In this document: one piece after another, positions 11,401 through 23,690 of the stretch
Numbering within the stretch: the stretch's first letter is position 1
Layout: each line of letters begins with the position of its first letter
NCBI GenBank assembly: GCA_023374045.1
Contig: CM041779.1
Coordinates: 299,284,167 to 299,348,166 of the forward strand
Source of the DNA: Limonium bicolor
Lineage: Eukaryota > Streptophyta > Magnoliopsida > Caryophyllales > Plumbaginaceae
Direction: 5' to 3'
Length of the DNA: 64,000 nt
Position numbers and translations under genes: made by a program
The notes under the pieces: generated by a model
Databases searched by the model: none
Seen by the model: only the letters and a program-made list of their open reading frames with translations
Told to the model about the DNA's origin: nothing

Positions 11401-14400
11401 ATTTTCATTCACGATTCTTTCTTTTCCCCACCAGAGCCTCTTCTTCTTCATCCTCTGTAATGGCGATTCCCATACGTGAGCAACAGCCCACCTTCAACCT
11501 CTCCTCACTTGCTCATTTCTTCACCGAATCGCACAAAAACTGTACCGTTAGATTCGTATCGGCGAGGGCTACGTTTTCCACCCTCAAAACCTTGGTTCCT
11601 CCACCTTCACTTCCATGGATGTTGGGCCTTTTGAAGCTTAAAAGGGTGCTTTTAACTCCCATTCACCTCCTTGATGCCTCAAGGTAATTATAAGCTAGAG
11701 TTTTGCTCATTTCTAGCTTGTTCTTGTAGTTGTGGAGAATTTTCCTCACGTTGAAATTTTCCCCCATTCTAGCCGTGAGCTCCTTGCCCTTGTGGAGTGT
11801 TGGAAATGCCCATTTGATTGCCAAGCTAGCCATTTGGTTATTCTAAGGTAATACCTAAACTAAACTTTAAAATTAGCTCCTTAATATGTTAGGTTGTGTG
11901 GAGAGAATTGAAATTGACTTGTGGTTATATGTGTGATGGGATATGGTTGTAGTTAGCAATCCATAATCCTTGTGTGGGTGGAAAACAAGAAGAGAAAGAG
12001 GGAACAAGATAAAAAGAGGAAGAAGAGGAGTGAAAACCGAAAGTAAACAAGGTAAAGAGCTTACCTTGTGCTTGTTTTATTTTCTTGTGAAACCTATGTT
12101 GGTGTGGTGTAAGTAACCTTGAGCTTGTGTAGTCTTGGTACTACAATATTCATAGCTGAAAGATAATGTTTTAATGTGTGGGAGTGTGTAAATAAACCTT
12201 GAAGTTAGGTTAGTGTACTTATGTGAGCAAATGGGACTTTGATGTGTTGTTTATGTTAAAACCAAACAGGAGGGAGAAGAGTGTTGTGAGCTGTTTTAGT
12301 GTGGTGAAAATGCTAGGGAAAGCAAGTAAGTGCTGTCAAAATTTACCTAGGAATGGAAAGTCTTGAGTGTTTTATGATGAGGAAGAGATTAGGTGTGCTT
12401 AAGAGGTTTAAGTGAGTAGTAATGGTTTGCAAAATCAAGCTAAGGAGAAGGGTGTATTAGGAGTAAAAATAATGTCATTTGAGTGCCAAGAATGACATTG
12501 GTGAGGGAAGTTTGAATGGTATAATGATGCAACCAAAATCTGTTACAAGAAGTGAAGAAGACAAGAGAACTAGTTATGAAAGTGTAAGTGATTTTGAGTA
12601 AGAATTTGGGTAAGGGTTTCACCCATGAATTGATGAGTTTTAGAGCATGTTTTAAGGTGATTAAACATGTAGAAATATTGTGGAAAGTTTAGGGAAAGAT
12701 TGGAAGTGGATTAAGGATTGAATTGGGGTTGAAAAATGATGTATGTTGCAGGTTTTAGCAGGGTCCGGGACCTAGTCCATGGACAAGGACCCGGACCACC
12801 CCTTATTTTTATGTCGAGAGTGCATATACATGTTGGTCCGGGACTTGGGATAGGGACAAGGTCCCGGACCATAGCAAAAATTGAGCCGAGAGTTTGTTTG
12901 TGATTGGTCCGGGACTTAGGGTATGGACCAAGTCCCGGACCACCCCGAGAAACCTACAGAGAGTGTTTTAAAGGGTTTAAATGATGGGGGTTTGAATGTT
13001 AATGATGTTATAAGATGTTAAGGCCTTGTTTGGTGACATGTAAAGGCCCTAGGGAGTGTGAGAAAGTCTTAGAAGTGATTGAGAAGTGAGAACTCAAATT
13101 AATAAAAGTAAACCGAGAAAACGGGATAACGGGGTAATTACGGGAGTAACATTTTATTATGTTCCGTATGATATTAGTATTAATAATAATGTTGAAACAT
13201 TATCAGAGAACCGTGCGTGACCCGAGCTTGGTGAGATGACACGGTAAAAGTAAAAACCCCGGTGAAAGGTATGATTTTCTCATGCCCCGTATGCTAACCG
13301 AGTTACTCTGATTTGTGTGTTTGTGTGCCGGCTTAATCAAGATTAAAGCATGAAAATAATCCCTTGTTTGATTATGCATGCATTGTTGTATGTTGAATGA
13401 GCTAACATACTTGTATGCCGGTGTGGCCTAACTTAGTGCATAGACCGACTCTTAGTGAGTATTGACTGACTAGAAACCCGTTGAACGGGTAGTCACATAA
13501 CCAATGGTATTATGCAAACACACACAAGCTATCGATTAAAGTATAACGATAACACAAACATATGAACTCCCTAAAATGCGAGGGGATGTACGGGTTGAGT
13601 ATATACCCGATAACGGTTAGAGAACCTTATTGAAACAATCCACGAAATAAATATGAGTGGAGAGATAAATGACCTCCATCGAGAGGATTGAAGTTAGTCC
13701 AATAATGTAAACATATAAGAAAGGTTAAAGAGACCTAAGGGACTATGTGACTCCCTTGAGATACGGTCGACCTCTTATATGAGGATTTTACCCGGTATAA
13801 GAAAATATCCGAATGTACAAGCATATGATTGTGAGGGTAACACTTAAACCTAAGATTACCCGAATTTAAGTAAAGTTCCCAAAGTCATTAGACACATCGA
13901 GAATGATGCTTCTAGACTAATATACATGATATTACTATAACTCCGAGAGAGGAGTGTATGGGAACGAGAGTAGTCCGAGAGTAGTCGGACCTAAGTAAAA
14001 GAGATAGGAACTAAGAGAGAGTTCCGTGAGCTAGTTGAACCTTTCCACCATGCTAGACCCAGAGTAGGGTCGAAACCGGGGAAGTAAGACTATGCTAGAG
14101 GGCCATGAGTTTTGGCTTAAGTATGTAAGAGAGTAACAAGCGTGACGTAGGAGACCTGTAGTGTCTCGAGAATCTACAAGAGCTTGAGTATGAATAACCC
14201 AAGAGTGTGGGTGAGACAACGAGTATAAATAACCCGAGAGAAAGGGGTGAGTATATGTATGAGTAACCTAAGAGAACGGGTAAGTATAAGAATGAGTAGC
14301 CCAAGAGAATGGGTGTGTATACGAATAAGTAACCCGAGAGAGAGGGTGAGGTATTGAATAAGTAAACAAGGCATAGTGAGGAATAACCCTCAATGCCTAA

Positions 14401-17400
14401 GAGTAACCAGTTACCACTAACAACATTGTTATGTTAGTTAGGAATCGTGTTCCGTGATTGGATGTTGATTCCTTGTATGATATACATATATATTGTATTG
14501 CCATGATGCATGCTGTTTGATTTAAATGAACTCCATGTATATCCGACCCAAAGTAGTCGGCGTACCGCGGTTAGCACGCGGTATATGCGAATTTCATGCG
14601 CAGCGTAAGCTGACCCCCTAGGGGGAACGTTTTTAGTGTGCAGGTACTTGTAGCTGACCACCGTTCGAGAGAGTAGGACGGGGACTGCTGTGAGCATGGG
14701 TAGTTAGATTGTAATTACTTATGCGGTTGAATGAGGTGTAAGTCCGAGTATGTTATCGGCATCCGTATATTGTAGACTCGGTATAGTAGAGATATGAATT
14801 GAGTATTGTATTTGTATGAAGTACTCGGTTGTTCCAGTCCATCAGACCGTTACTGTGTGTGAGATAGGCCTGATTAGCCATATGGGTGGCTAACGGCGTT
14901 GTTTCACCCCTCGTTGTAACTAGAGTTCCGCTGCGTGAGTAAGAGTATTTGGTGACAATTTGAGAGGTAATGACGAGCTTAACGGTTGGGGTGTTACAAA
15001 AGAATGGATCTAAGTTTACTTATATCTTGCCCCGTATAAAAACTAAAGACATAGGCCTGTTTGGGAGTGACTGCTGCGAATGACTGGTGGAGGACTACAA
15101 GTACCTCCCAAGGAAGCCCGTACCTGTAGTAGTCTCTCTGTAATCTTCCTTACATGATGTCAAACCTAAATGGCTATTATTTAGAGATGAAATATATATA
15201 CATATTCCAGATCCTGGCAATTAGCGACGAAAACCAATTGGGATTGCATATGTATAAATGACAAAAAAGGGTATACGTATCTCCTAATATGGAAATTTTT
15301 GAGTAGTGTAATTAATATATTATTGCTACCAGGTAGGCACAGTGAATGCCTGAAACTTCACGGGAACAATTAAAATGTTTTTCTCCAGCGAGTCGCTATA
15401 TGAATAGTATCTCTCACCGTTTCCATCTCCTGTGATTGCCTGTAGTGTTTCTTCCATTATCTACACTTTAAACGTTCATCTGTATTAAGTGCTTTTCTGT
15501 CCCTTGTTACATCAAACAGCGGCCAATGTATTGGTTCTACTCATTCAAAATAAACGTGATATGAAGTTAATGGTGGATATCAGAACTCCTTCAGCAAACA
15601 ACGTAAAGCAAGTGGAAATACCAAAGCACATGGCAGAAAAGGCAAGTAGTAAAGCTTCTCTGGTACTCTTCCTAATTTTACCGTTTTATCTGTTGTATAC
15701 AATATTAAAAGGTGAAGGTTCGAAAGATTGATTAGTATTACACTTTCTCATGCTTATTGGGTCCAAGTTTAGGCATCTTAGGATGTACCGTTTTTTCTTT
15801 TTGCTGGAGTTTCTTTCCAAAACTAACCCGGGTGGAGAAGACCGTAGAGCCTGGTTTCCGTTCCTCGTTGCTTGGCTTCGATCTCTCCAATCGTATTTCC
15901 TCCTTGAGCTGGTGTTCTCGATTTGTTTTTCCTGTTTAGTGGTGCGACCCATGGAGCTGCTTACAGATAGATGCAAACTTCTGCGTCTTCACCCGGCAGA
16001 AGCAGAGATAGTTGATGGAGATGCCTTGCTTGTGGGAAACAGACCGAAAGACTTGAACAAGGCCCTCTTTGGTAGACTTTGGCATCCCAAGCGGATCAAC
16101 TGTAAAGCTCTACACAGATTTCTCAACCTCATTTGGAAGACAAAGTCTCAGTTTACGGTAAATGACAGAGACCGGTTGAATCCTCTTGCTGCAAAAGTTT
16201 TAAAAGTCTGTGTCGAAGTGAAAGTATCAGATCCTCTATGCAGATTGATTATGTTGTCGGTAGAAGGTAAAGATAGATGTTGTAGAGTCTCCTATGACAA
16301 CCTACCTTTCTTATGCTTCAGATGTGGTAGGATAAACCATGTTATTTCTGAGTGCCCTTTTACTAGTGATTCCCCATCGAAACAAGATAAGTATGGGCCT
16401 TGGATGCGGTCAGAATTTGCGGGTTCCCTTGCTGTTTTAGATGATGATGTGCTTTCTGATCATGTTAGTGGTAATCTGAGGATTCTGGGTAATGAACTTC
16501 TGATAGAAAAAGAAACGGCAGATGGAGTAGTTATTAAAACTGGAGGTAATATCACTGAGGTAGAGCAGGCTACAACAGACAAGAATGGCATGGGTCTGCT
16601 GGATATGGAAAGTAGCAGTAAGAATAATCCTGTTAAAGTCTGTGAACAGGAGAAGTTTCCTAAGATTCGAAAGGAAAAACTCAAAGGAAAAGAAATAGAT
16701 GAGTCGGGTGCTACCAGGGAGAGACTGATAACTGAGAATAGTTCAGATTTAGTGAACAGAAAGGCTCCAGCAAAGCTAGTGTTTTCTCTGAAAAAGAAAC
16801 AAGACAAGGAAAAGTCAAACCATTCTCAGCGTTTGGATACTGTGTGTCTAAATATGGAGAACAATGAAAGGCCGATCCCTTTTAAAAAGAGGACCATTTA
16901 TCAAATGGAGGACTGGAAAGAGGCCCTCGAAAATTTTAAAGAAGCAAAGGCAAAGAAAAATAAGGTGGGCACAGAGGATGAATCTGATCTAAACAAGTCC
17001 ATAGCTCAACTAATGGAAGAGGCTGATATCCTATCACCTCCCCCGGGTTTCCCAAATAGAATAGCATCTCAGTCGGATACTGGGAATCAGAGAGAAGGGA
17101 AACAGATCTTCTCTATAGGATCAGTGGAAGAGAAAGATAAGCAGAAGGGTAAGGGAAATAAATCTCCATTCAAGAAGAGTAATATAAGCTGGAAATCTCA
17201 GGGCACAAAACCAAAGTCAGATTCGATGAAGTCAAAAACTAAACTGTCAAAGGCTGTCCTTGCTGATAAGCAAGACAGCCAGGGGAAATGAGTCTAGTTA
17301 AGCTGTGCTGCTGGGGGTATGGTCTTCTCCTAGCAGCCTTCCAGGAAGCTTTGCTCAATCTTATCAAGAGTGGGGGTAGCATTCCTGTGACTGTGTCTGA

Positions 17401-18825
17401 TAAGCAAGAGACCAGAAGTAGTGGTAGTAGGTTGTACTCTAGGAACAACAGGTCAGGAGGAAGGTGGAAGTCGAGTAAGCTGGGTTATGCTGCGGTTTTG
17501 CAGTTGCTAAGAGTGTTGTTCTTCAGATGGATCTTCGGGGTGCAGATTTATATGGAGAAGCATAAGTGGAGTAATCATATCAGAAGGGATAGGAAGAAGA
17601 ATGGAAACAAACAGCAGAAGAATCAAAGAAAGTGGTATCTGGCAACATCAAAGTTCAGATTTCATATACGAACTAGAAAGATCTCAAGCACTTTGAATGT
17701 GCAAAGAATTGGACTTGTAACACACCAAATAGCTCTGGAGCTTGTCAATCAGACGGGTAGCCTTAGCTTGTGTTTTATTCCAATGGTTAGATCAATCAAG
17801 TATAGTGTTTGGAGGGAACCAACGGTTTCAGTTATCAAGAGAAGTCAAGATGGGAATACCAAGGCCAGGAGTCATCGAGAAGGTCAGTCAAGACTCACCT
17901 GGGTGGTTCAGATTAGTGCATGGTATAAGCTAAGTTGGAGTAGTTTAAAGATTAGAATGGATACTCCTTTTTGGGTTATTGTCGGGGTGAATCCCAATCT
18001 AGGTGGGTTGTTTAATTCTGTTTGTTTCATGTGGCTGCTAAATTGCCCTGCTTTTGTCTCTATAACTACAGTTAGTGGTAGGTATAGAGTTGTTAATATT
18101 CTTGGGTTCAGTAGTATTTTGTGGAGGGAGTTGTTTCTGTGCCTCCTAAGTCAGGGAGCTTATGTAATATCTGGACTCCGTATGTTTTTAGTATTATGAA
18201 TGGATGTATCACAATTTCGGTCAAAAAAAAAAAAAAGAGAAGAATATGCTAAAGCTGATATGCAGTAGCAGCATAGGTTGGAATTCAGACTGTGTAATGA
18301 TCCCAAATATTTTAAGGCAATGCATGCATCCTTCTTACATCCAATCTTGTCATTCTCTTTCAGGTCAACATCTCGGCTAAGGCATTTCCTACTCAAATTA
18401 TACTCAATGTTGGAGACGGAGATTGTGTCTTGCAAATGAGCTCTTCTTCAATGAGCCCCCCAACTGCCTATGGAAATTTCCTCAACGGGCTTCCCTCTTA
18501 TAGTAGCTTCTTGACACCAATCTATGGTGCATACTTCCTTTTAGGATTGTCCTTGATAGCTGGTGGGGTGTTTGGTTGTTGTAAGCTAAGAAAAAGAAGA
18601 AGACAGGGTGATGAAATCCCATATCAAGAACTAGAAATGGGTGGCACCGGAACAACAGTTGATGTGGAAACGGCAGATGGGTGGGATGAAGGATGGGATG
18701 ATGATTGGGATGATGAGAAGGCCGTGAGATCACCGGGTGCGCTACGACGTCAAGGAAGTATCTCTGCGAATGGTCTAACTCCTCGAGCGGCTAAGAAAGA
18801 AGGCTGGGAAGACTGGGATGATTAG
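8487..18825 (+). CDS. Single-pass type I membrane protein, four coding exons (305 aa), DUF7356-like
   Basis: Exons are 8487-8618, 8723-8924, 15520-15641 and 18364-18825; they join in one frame (918 nt with stop) with intron phases 0, 1 and 0. Residues 1-23 look like a signal peptide (hydrophobic AIILFCLLA). A Ser/Pro/Lys/Glu-rich linker follows. A small ectodomain has Cys89, Cys96, Cys105 and Cys173, consistent with two disulphides, and a beta-rich VLVLLIQN...KLMVDI stretch. A membrane helix lies at about 205-225 and is followed by KLRKRRR. The acidic tail repeats Trp-Asp motifs (GWDEGWDDDWDD) and ends WEDWDD. I associate this layout with plant DUF7356 transmembrane proteins, whose function I do not know. 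The third intron has a GC donor. Introns 2 and 3 carry transposable elements, yet all exons are intact. Confidence 0.85.
9535..9830. repeat. Possible diverged MITE in intron 2
   Basis: The left end reads TACTCTCTCCTGTTCCAAATA, like the CTCCCTCCGTCCC terminus of Stowaway-type MITEs. The following AT-rich sequence (AGATGATGTTTTA, then blocks such as AGAGTTRTGA and CATCTTATAT) recurs in diverged form at about 19255-19490. The right terminus is not clear. Confidence 0.4.
10538..10748. repeat. Tandem duplication of a roughly 110-bp unit in intron 2
   Basis: Two adjacent copies share AGTTGATA, AGCTGATATT, a GAGCYGAGCTG/CTGAGCTGATCAACC block and a CTAGCTGAAAAC/CAGCTGAAAACTGG end. The sequence is rich in CAGCT/AGCTG and resembles a decayed hAT-like MITE, but no clean termini are visible. 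The solo LTR E1 is inserted at its right edge. Confidence 0.45.
10749..14998 (+). mobile_element. Solo LTR E1 (about 4.25 kb) in intron 2 of the host gene
   Basis: The left end, TTAATACCCCGG, and right end, GGTGTTACA, match the termini of the E2 and A LTRs (TGAAATACCCC...TGTTACA). There is no primer-binding site or coding sequence beyond the right end, so this is a solo LTR left by recombination between two LTRs. AAAAG occurs directly before the left end and overlaps the right end, a plausible target duplication. It holds a three-hairpin array at 12762-12941. The E2 LTR at 28739 and 62045 is a diverged relative. Short open frames inside (for example at 11460) look like chance. Confidence 0.82.
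12762..12941. repeat. Array of three GGTCCGGGAC hairpins, about 72-bp period
   Basis: Inverted-repeat units lie at 12762-12797, 12835-12870 and 12906-12941. The last has perfect 12-bp arms (GGTCCGGGACTT and AAGTCCCGGACC) around a 12-base loop. Start-to-start spacing is 73 and 71 bp. Spacers carry TCGAGA or CCGAGA at a fixed offset, the reverse complement of the TCTCG found in the arrays of Athila element B. Confidence 0.9.
15003..15519. other. Remaining part of intron 2
   Basis: Intronic sequence between solo LTR E1 and exon 3. It contains a GGCCTGTTTGGGAG motif near 15055 of the kind seen at plant DNA-transposon termini, but no element can be delimited. It ends at the splice acceptor ACATCAAACAG before 15520. 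Confidence 0.45.
15740..18236 (+). mobile_element. LINE derivative L3 lacking ORF2, in the host gene's last intron
   Basis: It contains a LINE ORF1 (15951-17291) and a LINE-like 3' tail that ends in a run of A at about 18222-18235. No endonuclease or reverse transcriptase is found between them; the 17288-18199 frame has no recognisable motif. It is on the same strand as the host gene. The exact 5' end and target duplication could not be fixed. It probably moved with enzymes from a full-length relative such as L1. Confidence 0.75.
15951..17291 (+). pseudogene. LINE L3 ORF1 with internal deletion
   Basis: The Met at 15951 aligns with the start of the L1 ORF1 (LLRLHPAEAEIVDG against the related LKIHPAELEKVEG). 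WHPKRI and the CCHC knuckle CFRCGRINHVISEC are present. Relative to L1, about 80 residues of the DUF4283 core are missing between VNDRDRLNP and LAAKVLKV. The C-terminal part is long, Lys/Glu-rich and hydrophilic. The frame is otherwise open for 446 codons, which suggests a fairly recent insertion. The missing core may impair RNA binding. Confidence 0.78.
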
Positions 18826-19944
18826 AGAGGCTCTAAACTCGGCGCGATGAGCAGCAGCAGCTGGTGCTTACTGTTTTAAGGAAGTGATTTTGGCTTTTTT
18901 TTTCTATTTTTTTTTCTTCTAGAACATAGCCACAAACCCAAACTCCCCATTCAGTACTTAAAGTGACAAAAAAAAAAGTGGGCAGTCAGGAAATTTTGAT
19001 TCAGGGGAAAGTTGCATGTTATACAAGGTCTTAGGTACAGTCAGAAATTTATATGCTAGACAAGGTCCTAGGTACAGTCCTTTTACCTCATCTATCTGTA
19101 ACATTATTTTATTATACGGGAAAGTGGAGCTGTAGAAATATGGGTGAATCAATCAATTTCTTCCCGTGTGTACAAAGGCCCTCGTTACAACTAGCGGAGG
19201 GCAGTGCCCTTTGGTCTTGTGGAAATTGGTTTGTCTCCCCTCATTTTATCGATAGATGATGTTTTAGTTGGAAAAAGTTAAACTATTTGTCTTTACTTTC
19301 TTCGTTTGGAATTGAAATAAATGATAATGTAGAGTTATGAGATAAAAGATAGGAGTAAAATTGAAAAGTAGATGATAATAAAAAAATTAGAATATCTCAT
19401 ATATTTGAAAATAGTGAAAAGATTTAAAAAACCATTTATTAAGAATGAAGAATATATTATTTTTTGTTTCATTTACTTTAAAAGTCAAAACATGACACAA
19501 ATTATATCTTAGTGTAGAAGTGAAGTTTATTATCTAAAAAAAGAAATCAAACTGACGATACTGAGTTTATTAGTGGTGTAGCTGCTAAAAGTTGCCAGTT
19601 TGACGTTATTGGAACTTTGGAACGCAGATATTAGGAAGATGAATTTAATTATGAAAACGTCATTGGCTTGTTAGAGTTAGTTATCTGAACTGTATGTGTT
19701 AAAAAAACATGTTACAAATAGTGTTCTATTACGTTTTTCCTAATTTGCATAGTATGATAACTGAAGTTGTTCAGTTCGTATAAGTTACATATACCGTTTT
19801 TTAAACACAATAAAAGATGTAGTTAATAAAATACCCTGTAAAAATGACAAGTCCACAAACAAAAATTAAACAATTGGTTTAAAGCAAAACAACTAAAATA
19901 CTCCAAAATAAAACTACACCGATTAAAACATTTTAAACGGTAGT
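18826..19944. other. 3' flank of the host gene
   Basis: The first few hundred bases after the stop probably form the 3' UTR and contain T-rich tracts near 18893-18917. A near-duplicate of about 20 bases (AGGTCTTAGGTACAGTC and AGGTCCTAGGTACAGTC) occurs near 19026 and 19063. At about 19255-19490 there is AT-rich sequence related to the possible MITE at 9535-9830. No other gene is seen. Confidence 0.5.
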
Positions 19945-20990
19945 TTAGCTACACTCACTTAGCTGCCCCTCATAAACCCTATCATCCATGATAAGATCTG
20001 TGATACTATCATGAACAACATCCATACCGGTAGGATCTGGTGTATCTGAAGGTGGTACACTAGCAGCGACCTCGTCATCACTATCATTGTCGTTGTCATT
20101 TTGTTCATCGCTTTTGTACTCATTTTGGACAAAGTCAAATACAGAATAAAGAGGATCTAAGCCGGACGTAGTTTTTGAGAGAGAAGCAAGCAACTACTAT
20201 CCTGTTTTGCTTGTCTGGTGAGTCAGGAGGTACATACTTCAGATACTTCCACTGACGCTTAAGCATAGAAAATGCTCTTTCAATTGCACTCTTCAAAAAC
20301 GCATGTGCTCGATTAAACATCTCATTACGAACACTTGGTGGTGCACCTCTCTATTGTGTTGAATGGTATCTAGTAGAGGAAAAAGGAGTCATAACAATGT
20401 CTTTATTCGCATAACTCTTGTCCCCCAAGTAATATTTACCTGTTACAATTTCACGTCATCTTAGTGACATTATACAACAAATGGTCAAATCAATGTACAT
20501 CATTAACAGCTAGGACAAGTTACTTACCATTCAGAGGTGTTGGATAGTTTAAACTTTCCTTTGCATCTATGAACACAAGTGCATCATGTGCTGAACCAGC
20601 CCACCCTGTGACTACTGATGTGAACAACAAGTCAAAGTCACATATTGCTAAAATATTCATCGTGGTATCTCTCTTCCTCCCCCTACGTGGTTCCTGTCTA
20701 ACGCATCAATTGTAGTTTGTATAAAGTGTGATGTACAAAAACTAATCAATAATTTAATTTATAAACGACGTGTTCATATGGTGTTTGTAAAGCATTGACA
20801 ACATGTTCATAATAATGATTAACTAACCTTGATGTCATCTAAGGAATTGGGAAATATTTTAGGTGTTTTCTTGAAAAGTAGATCACGCGATTTGACGATA
20901 TCCCGACCTAACCCTTCCATTGCATCAAGCCCCTCACTAAAATTGTGACTAACCGCGTATCCAGATCTACCAAATCTTTCTGCAGTGTCC

Positions 20991-22699
20991 TGATAAGTGT
21001 AAAATATATCTATTCTTAGGACTTTAATTCTTCCTATTTTTATAGCAATGCATGTCACATTTTACACTTATCATATGATTTTCCTAGATTTATGTTTTGA
21101 TATGAATTGATATATTTTATGTGTTAAATGTAGGAAAAATCCATGTTACTGGATAGATGATCTCATAAGCTTTCCAACGCTACAAACGGCGAGTAAAACG
21201 GACTTATAACGAAGAATCTAGAGCCGGTCGAAAATGGCAACACAAATATACACGTACACATGTTGACATCACAAGAAGAGGCGGACAAGGACTAGGCGGT
21301 AGAAGCTGCAACCGCCTGATAAGGCGCAGACTCATGTGAGGCGTCCGCCTCCTTTCGCGCGGACAAGAGTGGAGAGTCCGCCTGTTTTCGAGCGGACAAC
21401 ACAGAGGAGTCCGCCTCCTTTCGAGCGGACACGACACAGAGGACTCCAATTCAGTGTTTTCTTCTCCGTTCTTCCTTCTTACTTCGGCGCCGCACTTCAT
21501 TAATTGCAGACGTCTGCGCCTACCGCAATTCACTCACGCGTGACGCCGCCTTCAATCAATTGCTGCTCTCTGACTGTAATCTCCGCGATCTGCTCACCAA
21601 CTGCACCGCCTGCTCCGTTGTCTGCTTCCCATTTCTTCTGCCTATAAAAACCAACGCCCATCCTCAGTATTAGGCAATCCCTTCTTAAATCCAAAGTTCA
21701 CATACGCCCACCTCGCCAATTCATCATCAGCCCACCACACTCGTTCATTACACTCGCCCACCACACTCGTTCACGAACAGATCACTACACTCGCTCACCA
21801 CACTCACTCACCACGTACAACCACATCAATTTCTATTCTCTCCATTTTCTCCATTTTTATTTGTTTTTCCACCACACCACATCTCTACCATTTATTAGTA
21901 TTATTATTAGTACGACGTGGATACAGAGGCGGAGCTGGATTCAGAGTCAACTTGCTAGCTGGAGTTTTCTCTACCCTTTCTCTTATTTTGTTTAAGCGTT
22001 GTTTATATATAGTTATGTTTAATTAATAAACTGTTATGCGAACCTATTTTATAATTATGTTATGTTAAGCTTTCCACTATGATTTTATCTAAAGTAATAG
22101 TTTAATTCCAGTTATTCATCTGCTTTAATTCTCTGATCAATTATTAAAGCAATATTTGTAGTTTTCTAATCAACACGCGAGAGCTGAGATAGTAAACAAG
22201 ACATAGGAATTAAACCTGATTAACAGCTAGAAGCCTGATCCGGCCTATAGGTTAATTAGTCTCAAATGGAAGCTGTTCTTTATGCGATTGGTTGTGTCCG
22301 GATTAGAGCATTAGTCTGCTGCTAGTTCTAGCAACTGGTTAGGGTTCGTTAGATTTAGTCGTCAACGAATTATTTATAGTTTCTGAGTTTATTACTTAAG
22401 TGGTAAAGTTTATATTAATATAATTGATAAAATAGGTGAGCAGAACTAACCCGGGATGCTTTCTTAAAAGACAAAAAATATTGTTTTTATTATTTTGTTT
22501 TTGTTCAGGTTAGGTTTTTCGATTATTTCTTCTCCTTAAAAAATGATAAAATCTATTTACTAGAAGTCTCAGTAAATTTAATCACTGTCAGTTATCCACA
22601 GCGAGGTCCCCAAGAGTACGACAACCCCACAATCCACTATCCCGCAAAACGATTAGGTACACTGCCTATGTGGAAGAAGTAGTCACATATTTCTCCACA
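20991..22699 (+). repeat. 5' LTR of element C
   Basis: It starts TGATAAGTGTAAAATATAT and ends TTTCTCCACA. A TATAAAA box lies at 21643-21649, followed by a C-rich, G-poor leader (about 21660-21860) of the kind expected for a 5' UTR. Three GTCCGC...GCGGAC hairpins with a 33-bp period (21343-21364, 21376-21397, 21409-21430) lie about 215-300 bp upstream of the TATA box. Confidence 0.9.
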
Positions 22700-22705
22700 A
22701 GTTTT

Positions 22706-22723
22706 TGGCGCCGTTGCCGGGGA
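22706..22723 (+). promoter_or_regulatory. Primer-binding site of element C (tRNA-Asp)
   Basis: TGGCGCCGTTGCCGGGGA is fully complementary to the 3' end of plant tRNA-Asp and lies six bases after the 5' LTR. Confidence 0.93.
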
Positions 22724-22934
22724 CCTCCAGCACGGTTAATTGATAGTTTTTAAATTTTATTGGGATTTCTATTTTTATTTACTTTTATTTTATTTTCGCT
22801 TTATTTAATTTTACTTAAAAAAAAAATATTTCTATATATTTCTTATTTGTTTTTTCTATCTAGTTAATTTTGTTTATTATTTTTCTTTTCTACTTGGTAT
22901 TTTTATTTTTGTTTTTATAGGATAATTACTGACA

Positions 22935-23690
22935 ATGGAGAGCAGCCACGATGAGGTGAGAAGATTGTTGATCAATTGGAATGGACACGAATGCAAGAGG
23001 AATATCCTCATATCAAAGATTGGTCAAGGATTATCAACCACCTCAACAATCAAATCGAGAGCCGTATTGGTGGGAAGTCACCAGGCTAATGCACAACAAC
23101 GAAACTCAGTTGGGGTATTACTACTTCAATCAGAACGAACAATCTACACGGAGGCTAGACGAATTCTCCTGAGTCAGGCCGAGCCACCAGAAGAGATTCC
23201 AGTGGTGACTCCAAGGAGTGAAGACCAATTCGAGCCAGATATTATTGAAGCTACAAGTTCTGATGAGGAGATAAAGAAACTTCTCAAACATTTTTCTCCG
23301 ACGCCGAGTTGGAGCAGATGTCTGAGAGTTACATTTCTCCTCCATCCCCATCCCCAACACAAGAGGCAATTAAAATACGAAGATAAGTTGTCTGAGCGGT
23401 CTGCGAGCTTGAGAAAGGTGATCCTATTGAGCCTCACCTACCGGAAGAGGAAATTTACATCCTCGAATCTGAGGAAGGAACACCACTACCACCGGTCTCT
23501 CATCAACTTCCATCCTGCCTCCATAAGCCTCAACAGCAAGAGGAGGATGTTTACATCCTCCAATTTGAGGAATGAAGCCAATCACACCTGGTCTCCTGTT
23601 AAACTACGTACCGGCAGTACCTCCTCAAACACCAGGTTTTGTGGAGTATTCATTTTCCAATTTATATGCCGAAGTAACGTTTTGTTTTGA
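22935..23690 (+). pseudogene. Degenerate element-C open frame of unknown function
   Basis: An ATG at 22935 opens a 251-codon frame, but composition suggests the original coding frame shifts. One frame at 22981-23172 reads YWWEVTRLMHNNETQ and GYYYFNQNEQSTRRL. After a shift near 23290 another reads DAELEQMSESYISPP, then repeated acidic EEEIYILESEE and EEDVYILQFEE motifs. No gag or enzyme motif is present. The 3' part is closely matched on the minus strand of element D (about 50970-51250), so it is a family-specific sequence, not a chance frame. The function is unknown. Confidence 0.5.

Larger units (their letters stand above)
15642..18363 (+). other. GC-AG intron of the host gene, expanded by a LINE derivative
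   Basis: The donor is AAAAG followed by GCAAGT, the strong consensus for GC-AG introns. The acceptor is TTCTCTTTCAG before 18364. The join is phase 0 and continues a conserved-looking stretch (HMAEK into VNISAK). The only nearby GT donor would put the last exon out of frame. Most of the 2,722 bp is a LINE-derived insertion. Confidence 0.8.

Noticed and set aside
11460..11687. ATG-initiated 75-codon frame
   Set aside because: It is inside solo LTR E1, has no conserved motif and no counterpart in the related LTR E2.
17288..18199. 303-codon frame after LINE ORF1
   Set aside because: No endonuclease, RT or zinc-binding motif is visible; composition looks like LINE 3' sequence, so I do not call it a gene.
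21204..21533. 109-codon minus-strand frame, repeated at 25369-25698
   Set aside because: It is the reverse of the hairpin array in both C LTRs; the ERRRTP repeats come from the 33-bp DNA repeat.
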